Positions 45,801 to 53,993 of a stretch of 64,000 nucleotides of DNA are shown in pieces. Made by a program: the position numbers and the translations under genes. Positions within the stretch are counted from its first letter, which is position 1; each line of letters opens with the position of its first letter. Under the pieces are notes generated by a model, which was not told where the DNA came from, ran no database searches, and was given only the letters and a program-made list of their open reading frames with translations. Source of the DNA: Vibrio spartinae (GTDB lineage: Bacteria > Pseudomonadota > Gammaproteobacteria > Enterobacterales > Vibrionaceae). The stretch is taken from NCBI RefSeq assembly GCF_024347135.1, contig NZ_AP024907.1:1169001-1233000 (forward strand). Direction: 5' to 3'.

Positions 45801-48553
45801 ACAGCAACTCAAATGGCAGCGAGTCGGCGCATGTCGGTGCTTCTGTCACGCTATTCGGGGCGAACAGCGGGATTAACCTCGATGCCAGCTATAGCCGCAA
45901 TGAGACTGTATCTAACAGTCAGACCCACACCAACAGTGTGTTGAGTGCCGATCATATCCAAATTACCTCGGACGGTAATACCGATGTGGACGGTGCCAGC
46001 GTTGCGGCCAATGAGCAACTGGATATGTCGGTGGGCGGTGACCTGAATGTGGCGTCGGTACAGAATCGTTACAGCAGCACCAATCACGGCGGTTCTGTCA
46101 GCGGTGGGTTGAGTCTCTCCGGCGGGGATGTCGGTAAAGGTGGTGTTGTCACCGATTTTGCCCATGCCGGGAACTTACAGGGCGTGAATGGTGGTGTGAA
46201 CCTCTCCAACGGGCGTTCACACAGCCGGGAAACCGTGCTGACCAGCATCACCGCCGGTGGTGATGCCAATATCACCGTGGGGGGCAATACCGATATCAAG
46301 GGCGCGACGATTGCGACGGTGAATGAAGACGGCAGCGACGCAGGAAAGCTCCATCTGGAAACAGGTACGCTGAGCTATACCGACCTGAGCAATACCCGTT
46401 ATACCAGCAGCTTCAATGCAGGGATGAGCACGGGTGTCGCTATCGGCAAAGATAAGACCGGTTCGACCCAAATGGACAGTACCTATAACTCATCGAGATA
46501 TCAGTACACCAATCAAAGCGGTTATCACAAGAGCAAAACGCTGGCGACGGTCGGACAGGGCGTGCTGCGTATCGAGGACACACACAGCAGTGATGATACC
46601 GAGCGTCTGAACCGGGATATCACCAACACGACCAAAGACCTGTACTCAGTGGATCGTCAGCAGGGCAACGTTGATGTCACGGTTGACCACCGGTGGCTGA
46701 GTGAGACGGGGCGTGCACAAATCAAGGAAGACTTTAAACGCAATGCAATCACTGGCACTGCGATTGCCGATACGGTAACGAAAAAGAGCGTAGGCTTATT
46801 GAGTGATGACGACAGTGGTGTCAGCAGCCTACGGGAGCATGTGGGACAGAAACAAGGGTTCTTTACCGCAGCAAAAACATTTGTGACAAGCGATGACAAT
46901 CAGGCGTATGTCGAGACACTCAATAACCCGATTGCAACTCCGGCGCAAAAGGAGGCGGCTTATCAGGCACTGTCAGCATCCGTTGCTGAGCAGTTTGGTT
47001 TGAACCTGGCACAAGTGATGACAGCGCTGGTCAAAACAGCGAATGGTCAGTCCGCTAAAGGCGCATATGCTGAAGGGACGGTGCTCATCAATGATGCAGC
47101 GCATTACCGTCTTGAAGATATTGTCAACACCATCGGCCATGAAACCCAACATTATCTGGACGATGCTCAAAGTACCGGTACACATAATGATGCCTATAAG
47201 GCGAATCGGGAAGAGTATGCCGACACGATGGGTGAAGCCACTGAAGATTATGTTGGTTTTAACTTCGCCAATACAGGGCGCGGTGATTTCGGTGGCTGGA
47301 ATTTACAGCGAGGCACAAATCGTAGTGATTTAGTCCAAGAAAATACACAAACGGCAGCGCCATTATTGCGAGACCCGACGATTGATTATCGTCAGCCGAA
47401 TGCTGATGAGCGAACTGCGATTCTGGCACTTGCCGGGAATGATAAGCGCCGTCAGCAAGAGCTGAAAGAGGCCGCCTGTGCCTTGACGCATTGCTCTGCG
47501 GAATATGCAGTCGGCACAGAAAAATATAATGAAATGAAAGCCCTTGAAGAGGCTGGAGCCAGCAATCCGGAAGCACAGGAAGTGTTGTTGAAATATAGCT
47601 TCCTGAAAGTTGCCGACAATATGAACATGGCAACGGTGGTGGACAAATCATTTGGCTACACCGACAGCGATGCGCGGACGGATCGGTATCAAGCAGGTAT
47701 GGATCAAGGGACTGAGAATAGTCTGAAAGCATTCAATGAGGCCTACGGAACCAATATCACTAAAGAGCAGTTTGAGTCAGGGGTTGGTTTCTTGAGTGGT
47801 CTTGCCGCTGGGTTAGGTGCGGCGAAAGGGGGCAAATATACTGGCGCAGCGACAGCAGAGGACGCAGCAGCATATAAGGCACTCAAGGGAATAGGGGAGA
47901 AAGCTGATACGGTTAGTTCGTTGTCGACAAAAGGATTGCCAACTTCAGGGAACACGTTATCCCGGGAAGAGGCATCGATCATCAGTCGGGGAAATTCTGG
48001 TGGTTCAGTGGTCGGGGCTTCTTCAGCCGAGACACCGAGTGTGAATCGTGGTAGTTTGGCGGGGAGTGGTTCTTCTTCATCGTCTCCGGCAGCGGCAATT
48101 GGTGAAGGGACGGTGCAGGCTTCAGGTGCGACGAAGGGTGGAAGTGTTGTTCCAAACAGTGCTGAAGAAGTCTCCACAGTATTTAGGGTTCAAGGTGGAA
48201 CGCCACCAAAAGCTAGTAGAAATCTTGTCCAGATTGATGCTGATGGAAATCCGTTAATTAATAACACTACCCTTAACATCAGTATTGGTGATATTGAGCA
48301 CGCTCGATATTTCCAAAGCTTGAGACCAGGTTCTGAGATAACTTCCTTTGATATCCCTAAATGGATGGATGATTTCATTGAGGAAAGTGCCATTCCTCAA
48401 GTGAACTATAAATCTAACCCATTGAGTCAGGGCGGTTTAGCTCCAAAAATTGTAGACCCTACAACTCCTGGACGCTCATATGAATTACCATCAATTTGGA
48501 CACAATGGCTTGAAGAAACGGCAGTCAAAGGATCAGGAAAAGTTATTAAATAG
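42692..48553 (+). CDS. Orphan CdiA 3' module with its own toxin (no secretion domain)
   Basis: This open frame of 1953 codons has no signal or TPS domain. Its first 37 or so residues come from the cassette leader and are probably not real. Homology to cdiA starts at 42804 (QNSIPFPDYRLPTS). Then come FHA-2 hemagglutinin repeats, a coiled segment rich in Lys and Gln (about residues 850-910), more repeats, a region with HETQH (about 1483-1487), and a variable toxin end containing VFRVQGGTPPKASRN. It is probably a silent reserve of toxin sequence that can replace the cdiA end by recombination. I cannot identify the toxin fold, and an ADP-ribosyltransferase-like domain is only a guess. Confidence 0.85.
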   Translation: MNGFLGRVVFPNHGITIYLPSLRHRNMTHFKVCVLISYQNSIPFPDYRLPTSPHGLFVFSDGPQSDYLIATNPAVTNLNNFLGSDYFKDQLNYDPEQKEKFLGDAYYDTRTITQEIFEQTGKRYLSDDIGSDLAQMKQLIDSAAQQKNSLNLKNGVALTDEQIARLSHDIIWYEPIEVNGQTVMAPKLYLSSASQDNISNGALLAGRNIDIGTGDFANSGSVSAREDLKIASRGGISNTRGTLSANDDLALIATGDIVNKSGVIDGGGVQLQTTSGSVVNETLANKTDYGNGFVNTDIGPESLIQSRTTLGVSAGQDIVSQGAAIRAGEGTVLLAGGNVTFGAIARETQQSFLGGTRQVIQDIVHLGSTVSSGGDLTIQAGNNLHATNADLSAQGNLILAAGHDITLDTAVDTAYRYSDGGGHTHKLRTTTNQGSNLSGNDVLLQSGNDTTLVSSGIQASGDVALNAKGDVNILAANDSRYEYSKSTHKKSFGRSKTTIHESLNETVRGSSIAAGGDITIKAQKYTKAKLAGGDSDIQVVGSNLNAGDTINLSADGDVILAAQQYREYEYNQTIKKGFGGLSGSNRGNLDDATLLEGANTIAASHININSGNDIGVIASTVSAGGDVNMQALDEVLVTADNILRQTQQWDEKSSFLSGGHLMEMSSDREGMQSSTAQGSQITSHGNVNIQGGSVALVGSDVVAGEDTVLKADTGDLDIRSAQNSIRQTSQHKKISVDIPIFEMLSHPESALQITDGQIRLQIGKATYDQVDNQTTATTQTGSSVLANNDVSLSAANDLTVTGSRIAADQDGSGAGDLSLAADNILIQEAKETEQTQSKEIHGKAGASLVVQHQSVEVAKAVKGVQEATKALKQAKQDYQQYKKQLSSLQGTLATLQADYAAKKPGVNFEDIEELQDLVSDLKGDEAWYVSGVALAAENVTSKTTLLYKQNRAAVNSITSGAFGFDAGLHLDIDANKQNSQSLQVTSVGSQLSGQNVTIEAGHQAGQSATVQGSVVQAEDTLAVSGNQVNLLASDEQNSNSNGSESAHVGASVTLFGANSGINLDASYSRNETVSNSQTHTNSVLSADHIQITSDGNTDVDGASVAANEQLDMSVGGDLNVASVQNRYSSTNHGGSVSGGLSLSGGDVGKGGVVTDFAHAGNLQGVNGGVNLSNGRSHSRETVLTSITAGGDANITVGGNTDIKGATIATVNEDGSDAGKLHLETGTLSYTDLSNTRYTSSFNAGMSTGVAIGKDKTGSTQMDSTYNSSRYQYTNQSGYHKSKTLATVGQGVLRIEDTHSSDDTERLNRDITNTTKDLYSVDRQQGNVDVTVDHRWLSETGRAQIKEDFKRNAITGTAIADTVTKKSVGLLSDDDSGVSSLREHVGQKQGFFTAAKTFVTSDDNQAYVETLNNPIATPAQKEAAYQALSASVAEQFGLNLAQVMTALVKTANGQSAKGAYAEGTVLINDAAHYRLEDIVNTIGHETQHYLDDAQSTGTHNDAYKANREEYADTMGEATEDYVGFNFANTGRGDFGGWNLQRGTNRSDLVQENTQTAAPLLRDPTIDYRQPNADERTAILALAGNDKRRQQELKEAACALTHCSAEYAVGTEKYNEMKALEEAGASNPEAQEVLLKYSFLKVADNMNMATVVDKSFGYTDSDARTDRYQAGMDQGTENSLKAFNEAYGTNITKEQFESGVGFLSGLAAGLGAAKGGKYTGAATAEDAAAYKALKGIGEKADTVSSLSTKGLPTSGNTLSREEASIISRGNSGGSVVGASSAETPSVNRGSLAGSGSSSSSPAAAIGEGTVQASGATKGGSVVPNSAEEVSTVFRVQGGTPPKASRNLVQIDADGNPLINNTTLNISIGDIEHARYFQSLRPGSEITSFDIPKWMDDFIEESAIPQVNYKSNPLSQGGLAPKIVDPTTPGRSYELPSIWTQWLEETAVKGSGKVIK
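42804..43486 (+). repeat. 683-bp block shared with cdiA (copy 2)
   Basis: Near-identical to 36884-37566. It begins right after the leader's GTGTGTCCTGATAAGC element, so the cassette boundary is sharp. The only visible differences are scattered single bases. Confidence 0.9.
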
Positions 48554-48563
48554 GTATATTTAA

Positions 48564-49091
48564 ATGAGCGATATAGAAGATCAAAAAGTTGTAGTAGTTG
48601 TTCGTTTTAAAGGAAAAATTTTTTGGTTTAGGAGTGATCGTGATTTATGGGTTCTCGATGTCAATAAGTGGCGTGATGAGTTTATAGCACATGGTTATGA
48701 AGTACCTGAGTTCCAAGACGATTATCGATTTGGGATTCGTTCAGTTAATCAAGAAACTGCCCAACAGTTTCTTGATAGCATGTTTGAGTTTGAAGTTCAG
48801 CGTGATGAATTGAGTATTGAGTTAGCGAATAGATTTACTACTGCAAGATCATGGTGGGATGTTTCAGATTTATTTCCAATAATGTTCGTAAATTTTGATG
48901 ACTGCAAGGTTGCAGGGTTTTATCCAGATGGCACCCCGATGGAACGCTATATTCCAGATGGCTGGGAAGGTGAATTTATCGACTTTGCGAATGATTATCC
49001 CGAAGAAGTTTTTCCAACTTCCGAAAAGTTTTGGGTTCAAGGTGAGTCTGATCTATTGAAGCTATTGAATGAAAAAGGTGCCAGCAATTAA
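48564..49091 (+). CDS. Probable immunity protein of the orphan module
   Basis: This 175-residue acidic protein, rich in Trp and Phe, starts 10 bp after the orphan toxin stop. I do not recognise its family. It begins VVVVVRFKGKIFWFRSDRD, has an SWWDVSDLFPIMFVNFDD core, and ends with EKFWVQGESDLLKLL. Its position after a toxin end and its low GC match immunity genes of CDI loci. It would protect against the FRVQGG-type toxin. The 3' end overlaps the convergent DUF4291 gene by 4 bp. Confidence 0.7.
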   Translation: MSDIEDQKVVVVVRFKGKIFWFRSDRDLWVLDVNKWRDEFIAHGYEVPEFQDDYRFGIRSVNQETAQQFLDSMFEFEVQRDELSIELANRFTTARSWWDVSDLFPIMFVNFDDCKVAGFYPDGTPMERYIPDGWEGEFIDFANDYPEEVFPTSEKFWVQGESDLLKLLNEKGASN

Positions 49092-49696
49092 GTGTTCAAG
49101 TGCTTAAAGATATCGTCTGCAACCTCGTAGGGTTCTTCAACAGGCAGCAGCTGTTCAGCGGCTGCCTGTTCTCCTTTCTCAACCAGTGCATGGATCTCAG
49201 TCGCCAGATCAGTCACTTCAGTAATCTGCTGTATCCACTCATTCACATAAAGCGGTACAGCCTCATTAGAGAGTCCGATCTGAATAGATCGATGCTCTAG
49301 CGGCTGTAAATACAAGTCCCGTTCCGGATCCCATTGAATGCGAATCGGCGTGGCTTTTTTTATTTTTAGCCACTCATCTCTGTCTTTATATTTTTGAGCG
49401 TCATGGCTGAGTAAACTGTTTTCTAAGGCCCATTCAAAACCTCCTCGTGTAATATCAATTGCGAGTATCCGATTTTGACCAGCATCTTTCTGCCCCCAAC
49501 CAGAGCGGTACATCATCCAGAGGAAAGAGGGTTTAATCCAAGTCATGCGTTCCATCTTGAATGGTGGTGATTTGAATGTACCGTGTTCAAGGGCTGAATC
49601 AGCAATTGCATCATTGTAAGCTTGGTAGACTCGAATAGTTTTATCGTCATAGACAGCTCGGATTTGTCGAATTGGAATAGTCATATTTTTTATCAT
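49088..49696 (-). CDS. DUF4291 family protein
   Basis: This protein of about 202 residues carries the DUF4291 signature IPIRQIRAVYDDKTIRVYQAYND near its start, then PPFKMERMTWIKPSFLWMMYRSGW and IDITRGGFEWAL. Its function is unknown. I chose the ATG at 49696, which overlaps the MNT-HEPN stop (TGATG). Another ATG at 49684 is equally close to the conserved region. It takes the place that kptA has in the first cassette. A distant tie to ADP-ribosyltransferase folds is possible but unverified. Confidence 0.8.
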   Translation of the reverse strand: MIKNMTIPIRQIRAVYDDKTIRVYQAYNDAIADSALEHGTFKSPPFKMERMTWIKPSFLWMMYRSGWGQKDAGQNRILAIDITRGGFEWALENSLLSHDAQKYKDRDEWLKIKKATPIRIQWDPERDLYLQPLEHRSIQIGLSNEAVPLYVNEWIQQITEVTDLATEIHALVEKGEQAAAEQLLPVEEPYEVADDIFKHLNT

Positions 49697-50571
49697 CACC
49701 CAACCCTTTCCAAACAAACCCGTTCCACCAATCCTTTCAGCTTTTGCACCTCACCCTCCAGATATGCCAATTCTTCCACGGTAATCTCATAATGTTCCGA
49801 ATAGCGGGCTTCGATATAGGCGCGTTGCAGGCGGCGGAAGCAGCGGCGGTGGAATTTGTTGTCGAGCGGGAAAATGGTTGCAAATTCAGCATCGATTTGG
49901 GCGCATAGTTTCCCCAGTTTTTCGATATTGTGGGACTTGGGTAAATAATTGGTGCAGGTGAGTAGGGTACAGGCGAATAAATGTTCACTTGCTTGATGGA
50001 GTAAAAACGCAGCTTTTTTCAACCAATGGTTTTGCATCGTTACTTGGTGTAAAGCAATAAACTGAACTGCACTTTCAAACCACTGTTCATAATGCTTACG
50101 GGCAATTTCCTGCTTTTCTGCTTCGGTTAAGTCCCCCGGCTCTGCCAGCGGTTTTGGTGTGGCGGCAAACAGTTCAATCCCTTCTTCGCGGATATCTTTG
50201 AAGAAATAATGCCCTTGCTGTAGCCGTTCGTTCACTTCCTGCAAATCATGGACAATCAATCCCAGCGGTGCGGAAGTGACTTTACGGTCGATCTGCTCTT
50301 TGGCGCGTTGCCAGACCACATCTTCCTCAACCAGTGCGGCTTTATTCACAATCACCAGAATATCGTAATCGCTGATATAGCCGTTGACCGGATCGTTGAC
50401 CCAACTGCCTTTGGCATGGCTGCCGAACAGGATGATTTTTAAGATCCGAAACTCGCTTTTACTCGCTGTTTTGCCCTGAAGATAGTCGTCCAGCGTATCG
50501 CGCAGAATGGTCGATATGGTGGCAAGCTCCTGTTGTTTGGATTCGGGCAAATGGTCGAGAGATGTTTTCAT
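49696..50571 (-). CDS. MNT-HEPN fusion protein (copy 2)
   Basis: This is a 291-residue paralogue of the protein at 41479-42357, with the same nucleotidyltransferase motif (GSHAKGS, DYD) and the same C-terminal HEPN part. The two are nearly identical except for about 35 residues (roughly 167-202), where this copy reads AVQFIALHQVTMQNHWLKKAA. The abrupt change suggests gene conversion or selection on that face of the HEPN domain. It is followed without a gap by the DUF4291 gene and so is probably co-translated with it. Confidence 0.85.
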   Translation of the reverse strand: MKTSLDHLPESKQQELATISTILRDTLDDYLQGKTASKSEFRILKIILFGSHAKGSWVNDPVNGYISDYDILVIVNKAALVEEDVVWQRAKEQIDRKVTSAPLGLIVHDLQEVNERLQQGHYFFKDIREEGIELFAATPKPLAEPGDLTEAEKQEIARKHYEQWFESAVQFIALHQVTMQNHWLKKAAFLLHQASEHLFACTLLTCTNYLPKSHNIEKLGKLCAQIDAEFATIFPLDNKFHRRCFRRLQRAYIEARYSEHYEITVEELAYLEGEVQKLKGLVERVCLERVG

Positions 50572-51031
50572 AAAGCGATATTCGGTCTGTGTGGATTGAA
50601 TGGTTCATAGGATAAAAGAAGCGAGCGGCAAAAAACACTGTTTGTCATGGTTTTAGATGGGTTGCCTAGGGAAATGCGACGGGGTTCGGTTTTATTGATT
50701 TGTCTGGTGATTCTTGTCGCCTTTGGCTTCGAGGCATGACGCACAATTTCTTTTTCCTGTGGTTTGCTTGAATTGAGGAAGGTTATCGACTCCATTTTAT
50801 GGCGTGTGTCCTGATAAGGCTCTTTACTAGAATTCAATGAGAGTTTTGTGTGGTAAAATGGGCACCCGATTGACACAGAAAAAGAATCACTGTATACCAG
50901 AGCGTTTTCTGATAATGGTAGGTCAAGGTTAGAACTTGGTCGTTCGAATCTTAACTGGGAGTTATGGGGTAGCTAAGTTCTCTATTGTCTGAGAACTACG
51001 AATAGTAACGCTTCATATGGGTTTATTTTAG
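50572..51031. repeat. Leader copy B and upstream region of the methyltransferase gene
   Basis: Bases up to about 50745 repeat leader A almost exactly, but the structured hairpin part is missing. The unit ends in GCGTGTGTCCTGATAAG near 50801-50817. From there to 51031 the sequence is unique and AT-rich and should hold the methyltransferase promoter. A stretch near 50920-50960 (GTCGTTCGAATC) looks superficially like a tRNA T-arm but does not fold into a tRNA. Confidence 0.65.
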
Positions 51032-52105
51032 ATGTTTGCTGAACACGATAATTATTTAATTAAGGCTGTAGATTTGTTTTGTGGGGCTGGAGGATTAACG
51101 TATGGTCTTCAGCGTTCTGGCGTTGATGTGGTTGCTGGCTATGATATAGAAGCATCTTGCAAATATGCGTTTGAACATAATAACAATGCCGTCTTTTTTG
51201 AAAAAGATGTGAGGATTGTATCTGATGATGAAATAAAACAACATTTCCAAGGAGCAGATTACTCTCTTTTAGCTGGTTGCGCTCCATGTCAGCCATTTTC
51301 TACATATTCTAGAACAAAGAAAAGATCAAACTTAGAGGATAATCGTTGGAATCTTCTTTCTAGTTTCGGACGTCTTATTTCTTTGGTTCTTCCCGATTTT
51401 GTTACAATGGAAAACGTTCCGGGGCTAGCCTCTGAACAAGTTTTCTCTGATTTTCTGATGACCCTATCTAACAATGGTTATTCGGTTGACTATGCGGTCG
51501 TTTATTGCCCAGATTACGGGATGGCTCAAACAAGAAAACGACTGGTACTTGTTGCTTCTAGGATATCAGACATAAAGCTGTTGCCACCTACACACAATAC
51601 GCAAACGTACAGTTCTGTTAGAGATGTAATCGAACATTTACCAAAGCTCGATGCTGGAGAAACATGTAAAAATGATTCCTTACATCGAGCTTCCATTCTT
51701 TCCGATATTAATTTGCAAAGGATACAAGCCTCTTTGCCGGGAGGAACTTGGTTGGACTGGCCAGAAAAGCTAAGGGCGGGCTGCCATAAAAAATCTAGTG
51801 GTTCTACCTATTCAAGCGTCTATGGTCGAATGTCTTGGGATGATTTGGCTCCAACGATTACAACTCAATGTAATGGATACGGAAATGGAAGGTTTGGTCA
51901 TCCAGAGCAGGATAGAGCTATTAGTTTAAGAGAAGCCGCTATGCTTCAATCTTTCCCTGAAACCTATAAGTTTCATAGCGATGGGGATAAATTTAGCATA
52001 GCTGCTTTGGCTAAAATGATTGGAAATGCTGTCCCTGTACGCCTTGGTGAGATTGTAGGTGATAGTATCAACCAATCTATAAGCACTTTATCTAAAGCTA
52101 ATTAA
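51032..52105 (+). CDS. DNA (cytosine-5) methyltransferase
   Basis: This m5C DNA methyltransferase of 357 residues has all key motifs: DLFCGAGG (14-21, SAM binding), the catalytic PCQ (85-87), ENVPG (127-131), QTRKR (near 169), and GNAVP near the C-terminus. The target sequence cannot be read from the protein. It is much more AT-rich than the housekeeping genes, a sign of transfer. No restriction endonuclease of a known type is next to it. Instead, two genes converge on it (HEPN and DUF262), and their ends overlap by 4 bp, suggesting one functional unit. Confidence 0.93.
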   Translation: MFAEHDNYLIKAVDLFCGAGGLTYGLQRSGVDVVAGYDIEASCKYAFEHNNNAVFFEKDVRIVSDDEIKQHFQGADYSLLAGCAPCQPFSTYSRTKKRSNLEDNRWNLLSSFGRLISLVLPDFVTMENVPGLASEQVFSDFLMTLSNNGYSVDYAVVYCPDYGMAQTRKRLVLVASRISDIKLLPPTHNTQTYSSVRDVIEHLPKLDAGETCKNDSLHRASILSDINLQRIQASLPGGTWLDWPEKLRAGCHKKSSGSTYSSVYGRMSWDDLAPTITTQCNGYGNGRFGHPEQDRAISLREAAMLQSFPETYKFHSDGDKFSIAALAKMIGNAVPVRLGEIVGDSINQSISTLSKAN

Positions 52106-52833
52106 CCTGCTGCGGGGATTCTATATCCTTGCTGATTGATGAAATCGTCATAGCTTTGAATAATAAAAGATAAATATTCCTTAACTATATCGATTAGTTT
52201 TCGAAAGTCACTTGCCACATGGTTATCTCCACACTGGGTAAAGGATAGGGAGCCATGTGCCAGCTTATTTCTCACCTCTTTGATGAGTCTGATAGGTGCT
52301 TTATCATCTCTAAACTTTTCGTTAATCTTTCGGTTCAGATTTCTTGGTAGATTTAAGTTGATGCCTATACTTCCACTTAACCTTTTTATTTCTTGAGAGT
52401 CCCAGTTGCCGCCCCCACTTGGGGGGATTTTGAGTTCAATAGGCCTGATGCTAAGAACTTGCTCAAATAAGTCTATAGCTTTCTCAAATCTTTTATCGTT
52501 GCTTAATGATTCAAATGGAGAGGCTACAGATTTTACGTAGAGCTTTTTCATGTTTTCGGTAAGCAAGGTTAGTTGCCCATTAATTCCTTGGGCAGCATGC
52601 CTTTCTACAGCATCTATCAACAATGATATGGTTGACTCAATAAGATTATATAAATGTAGATAGATCCCTGAATACATTATTTTTTGTTGTTCTGGCTTTA
52701 TTCTATATCCTGTACCATCAACATCAAAAACCGCTCCGCCAGAACCTACAGCCTTTTCTATATTTGACACCAGTTCAAAGTAAGTCTCAATGTCACTGAT
52801 TCGCTCATCAAATGTATCTCGAACAAGTTGCAC
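52102..52833 (-). CDS. HEPN-domain protein (MAE_28990/MAE_18760-like)
   Basis: This 243-residue protein is mostly helical. Its C-terminal part has EVRNKLAHG, with Arg188 and His193 forming the RxxxxH motif of active HEPN RNases. The N-terminal FDERISDIETYF and YLHLYNLIESTIS helices match the MAE_28990-type HEPN family. HEPN RNases act in toxin-antitoxin, abortive infection and restriction systems, so an RNA-cutting effector is a fair inference. It lies 2 bp downstream of the DUF262 gene on the same strand, surely one operon. Confidence 0.83.
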   Translation of the reverse strand: MQLVRDTFDERISDIETYFELVSNIEKAVGSGGAVFDVDGTGYRIKPEQQKIMYSGIYLHLYNLIESTISLLIDAVERHAAQGINGQLTLLTENMKKLYVKSVASPFESLSNDKRFEKAIDLFEQVLSIRPIELKIPPSGGGNWDSQEIKRLSGSIGINLNLPRNLNRKINEKFRDDKAPIRLIKEVRNKLAHGSLSFTQCGDNHVASDFRKLIDIVKEYLSFIIQSYDDFINQQGYRIPAAG

Positions 52834-52835
52834 TG

Positions 52836-53921
52836 TTAATTCCTTCCCAATAGAACATCACAAACGAAATTAATTCGACCTCTAAGTTTTTTTATTGCAT
52901 TAGCACCATCGGATCTAATTTCTTTTTTATAAGCTGAACTTTCTAACATCGAGTCAGTAATTTCTTTAGGTACATTTAAGTTTGGATCTTCTTGAAGAGC
53001 TTTATGTGAACCGATAGCTATAGACTCAAAACGAGTTCTTGGAGTTGTTTTAGCGTTTACTGATTTTTTGAAGCCTAAAGTAAAAGAGCTTTCCACAAAA
53101 TTAAGCATATTCAAAAATCTAGTTTCATAGTCGTCCCTAAGCTGTGGGTTGTTTTCAAATTCTGAATTCATCTTCTTTATGTATCTAAAGATAAATGGGG
53201 ATACGTCATCTTTGTAACACTCTAAACTATCAGAATAAGCGAAAAAGCGAGATAATAGTTCCTCTTGCTCTCTTTCTTTCTTTTGCTTTGCAGAAACTGG
53301 AGCTAGTTGATTAAACAATTTGTTTTGAGCCATCTCAGTTAAAAAGTCCATGAAAGGTCCTCTCAAAACACCTCTACGAACTTCTGCTGGATTTGCTACT
53401 TTACTACCGGTATTGATTCGTTCGAAGAGATCAACCCTAGCTTCTATATCTGTATCTTCAGATAAAATAATACCGCGAATAGATTTGTTTAATACTTTGC
53501 GTCTACGAGCTAAAGGGAGGTCACTGAATACTGTACCATTTAATAAAGCTAGTCTTTCTAGACCGTCTAGGCGAAGACGACTACCAAGGTACTCTTCTAA
53601 AGTTCTCAACCGCTGTGAGCCATCGACAATTTCAAGTTTACCTGTGTCATCGTTCATCCAGAAAAAGACAAAAGGAATAGGGAGGCCTATAAGAAGAGAC
53701 TCAATAAATTTACATTTTCTCGGTTCATCCCATGTAAATTCTCGTTGATACTCGGGAACGGTATATTCCTGATTTGCTACTTTTTGTGCCAAAATTTCAA
53801 CAGTGTATTCTGATGTGTAAAAGTCGATTTTTTTGGAATATGCTTGAATCTGTTCTTCTAGGCGTTTTTGTTCTTCTATATCCATTATTAGTTGGCTCTT
53901 TTTGTAAAAGGTTAGCTCCAT
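52836..53921 (-). CDS. DUF262 domain protein (GmrSD/ParB-like)
   Basis: This 361-residue protein carries the DUF262 signatures EYQREFTWD (57-65), the nucleotide-binding DGSQRLRTL (100-108), and FERINTGS (166-173). DUF262 domains are found in type IV restriction enzymes (GmrS) and other defence proteins, often as NTP-dependent sensors. There is no C-terminal HNH/DUF1524 nuclease part, so cutting would have to come from the HEPN partner. An in-frame ATG at 53885 is a possible alternative start. It forms an operon with the HEPN gene. Confidence 0.85.
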   Translation of the reverse strand: MELTFYKKSQLIMDIEEQKRLEEQIQAYSKKIDFYTSEYTVEILAQKVANQEYTVPEYQREFTWDEPRKCKFIESLLIGLPIPFVFFWMNDDTGKLEIVDGSQRLRTLEEYLGSRLRLDGLERLALLNGTVFSDLPLARRRKVLNKSIRGIILSEDTDIEARVDLFERINTGSKVANPAEVRRGVLRGPFMDFLTEMAQNKLFNQLAPVSAKQKKEREQEELLSRFFAYSDSLECYKDDVSPFIFRYIKKMNSEFENNPQLRDDYETRFLNMLNFVESSFTLGFKKSVNAKTTPRTRFESIAIGSHKALQEDPNLNVPKEITDSMLESSAYKKEIRSDGANAIKKLRGRINFVCDVLLGRN

Positions 53922-53993
53922 ATCATTGAGATGATATCAATTAATCCAACTTTGTTCATATAAAATCATGGTCAATGAGCGATTTCTTCTATC

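Noticed and set aside
50900..50980. tRNA-like stretch (GTCGTTCGAATC) as a possible attachment site
   Set aside because: No cloverleaf can be formed, no acceptor stem is present, and no matching direct repeat is seen at the other island border.
51032..52105. Ordinary type II restriction-modification pair
   Set aside because: No restriction endonuclease is found beside the methyltransferase. The neighbours are HEPN and DUF262 proteins.
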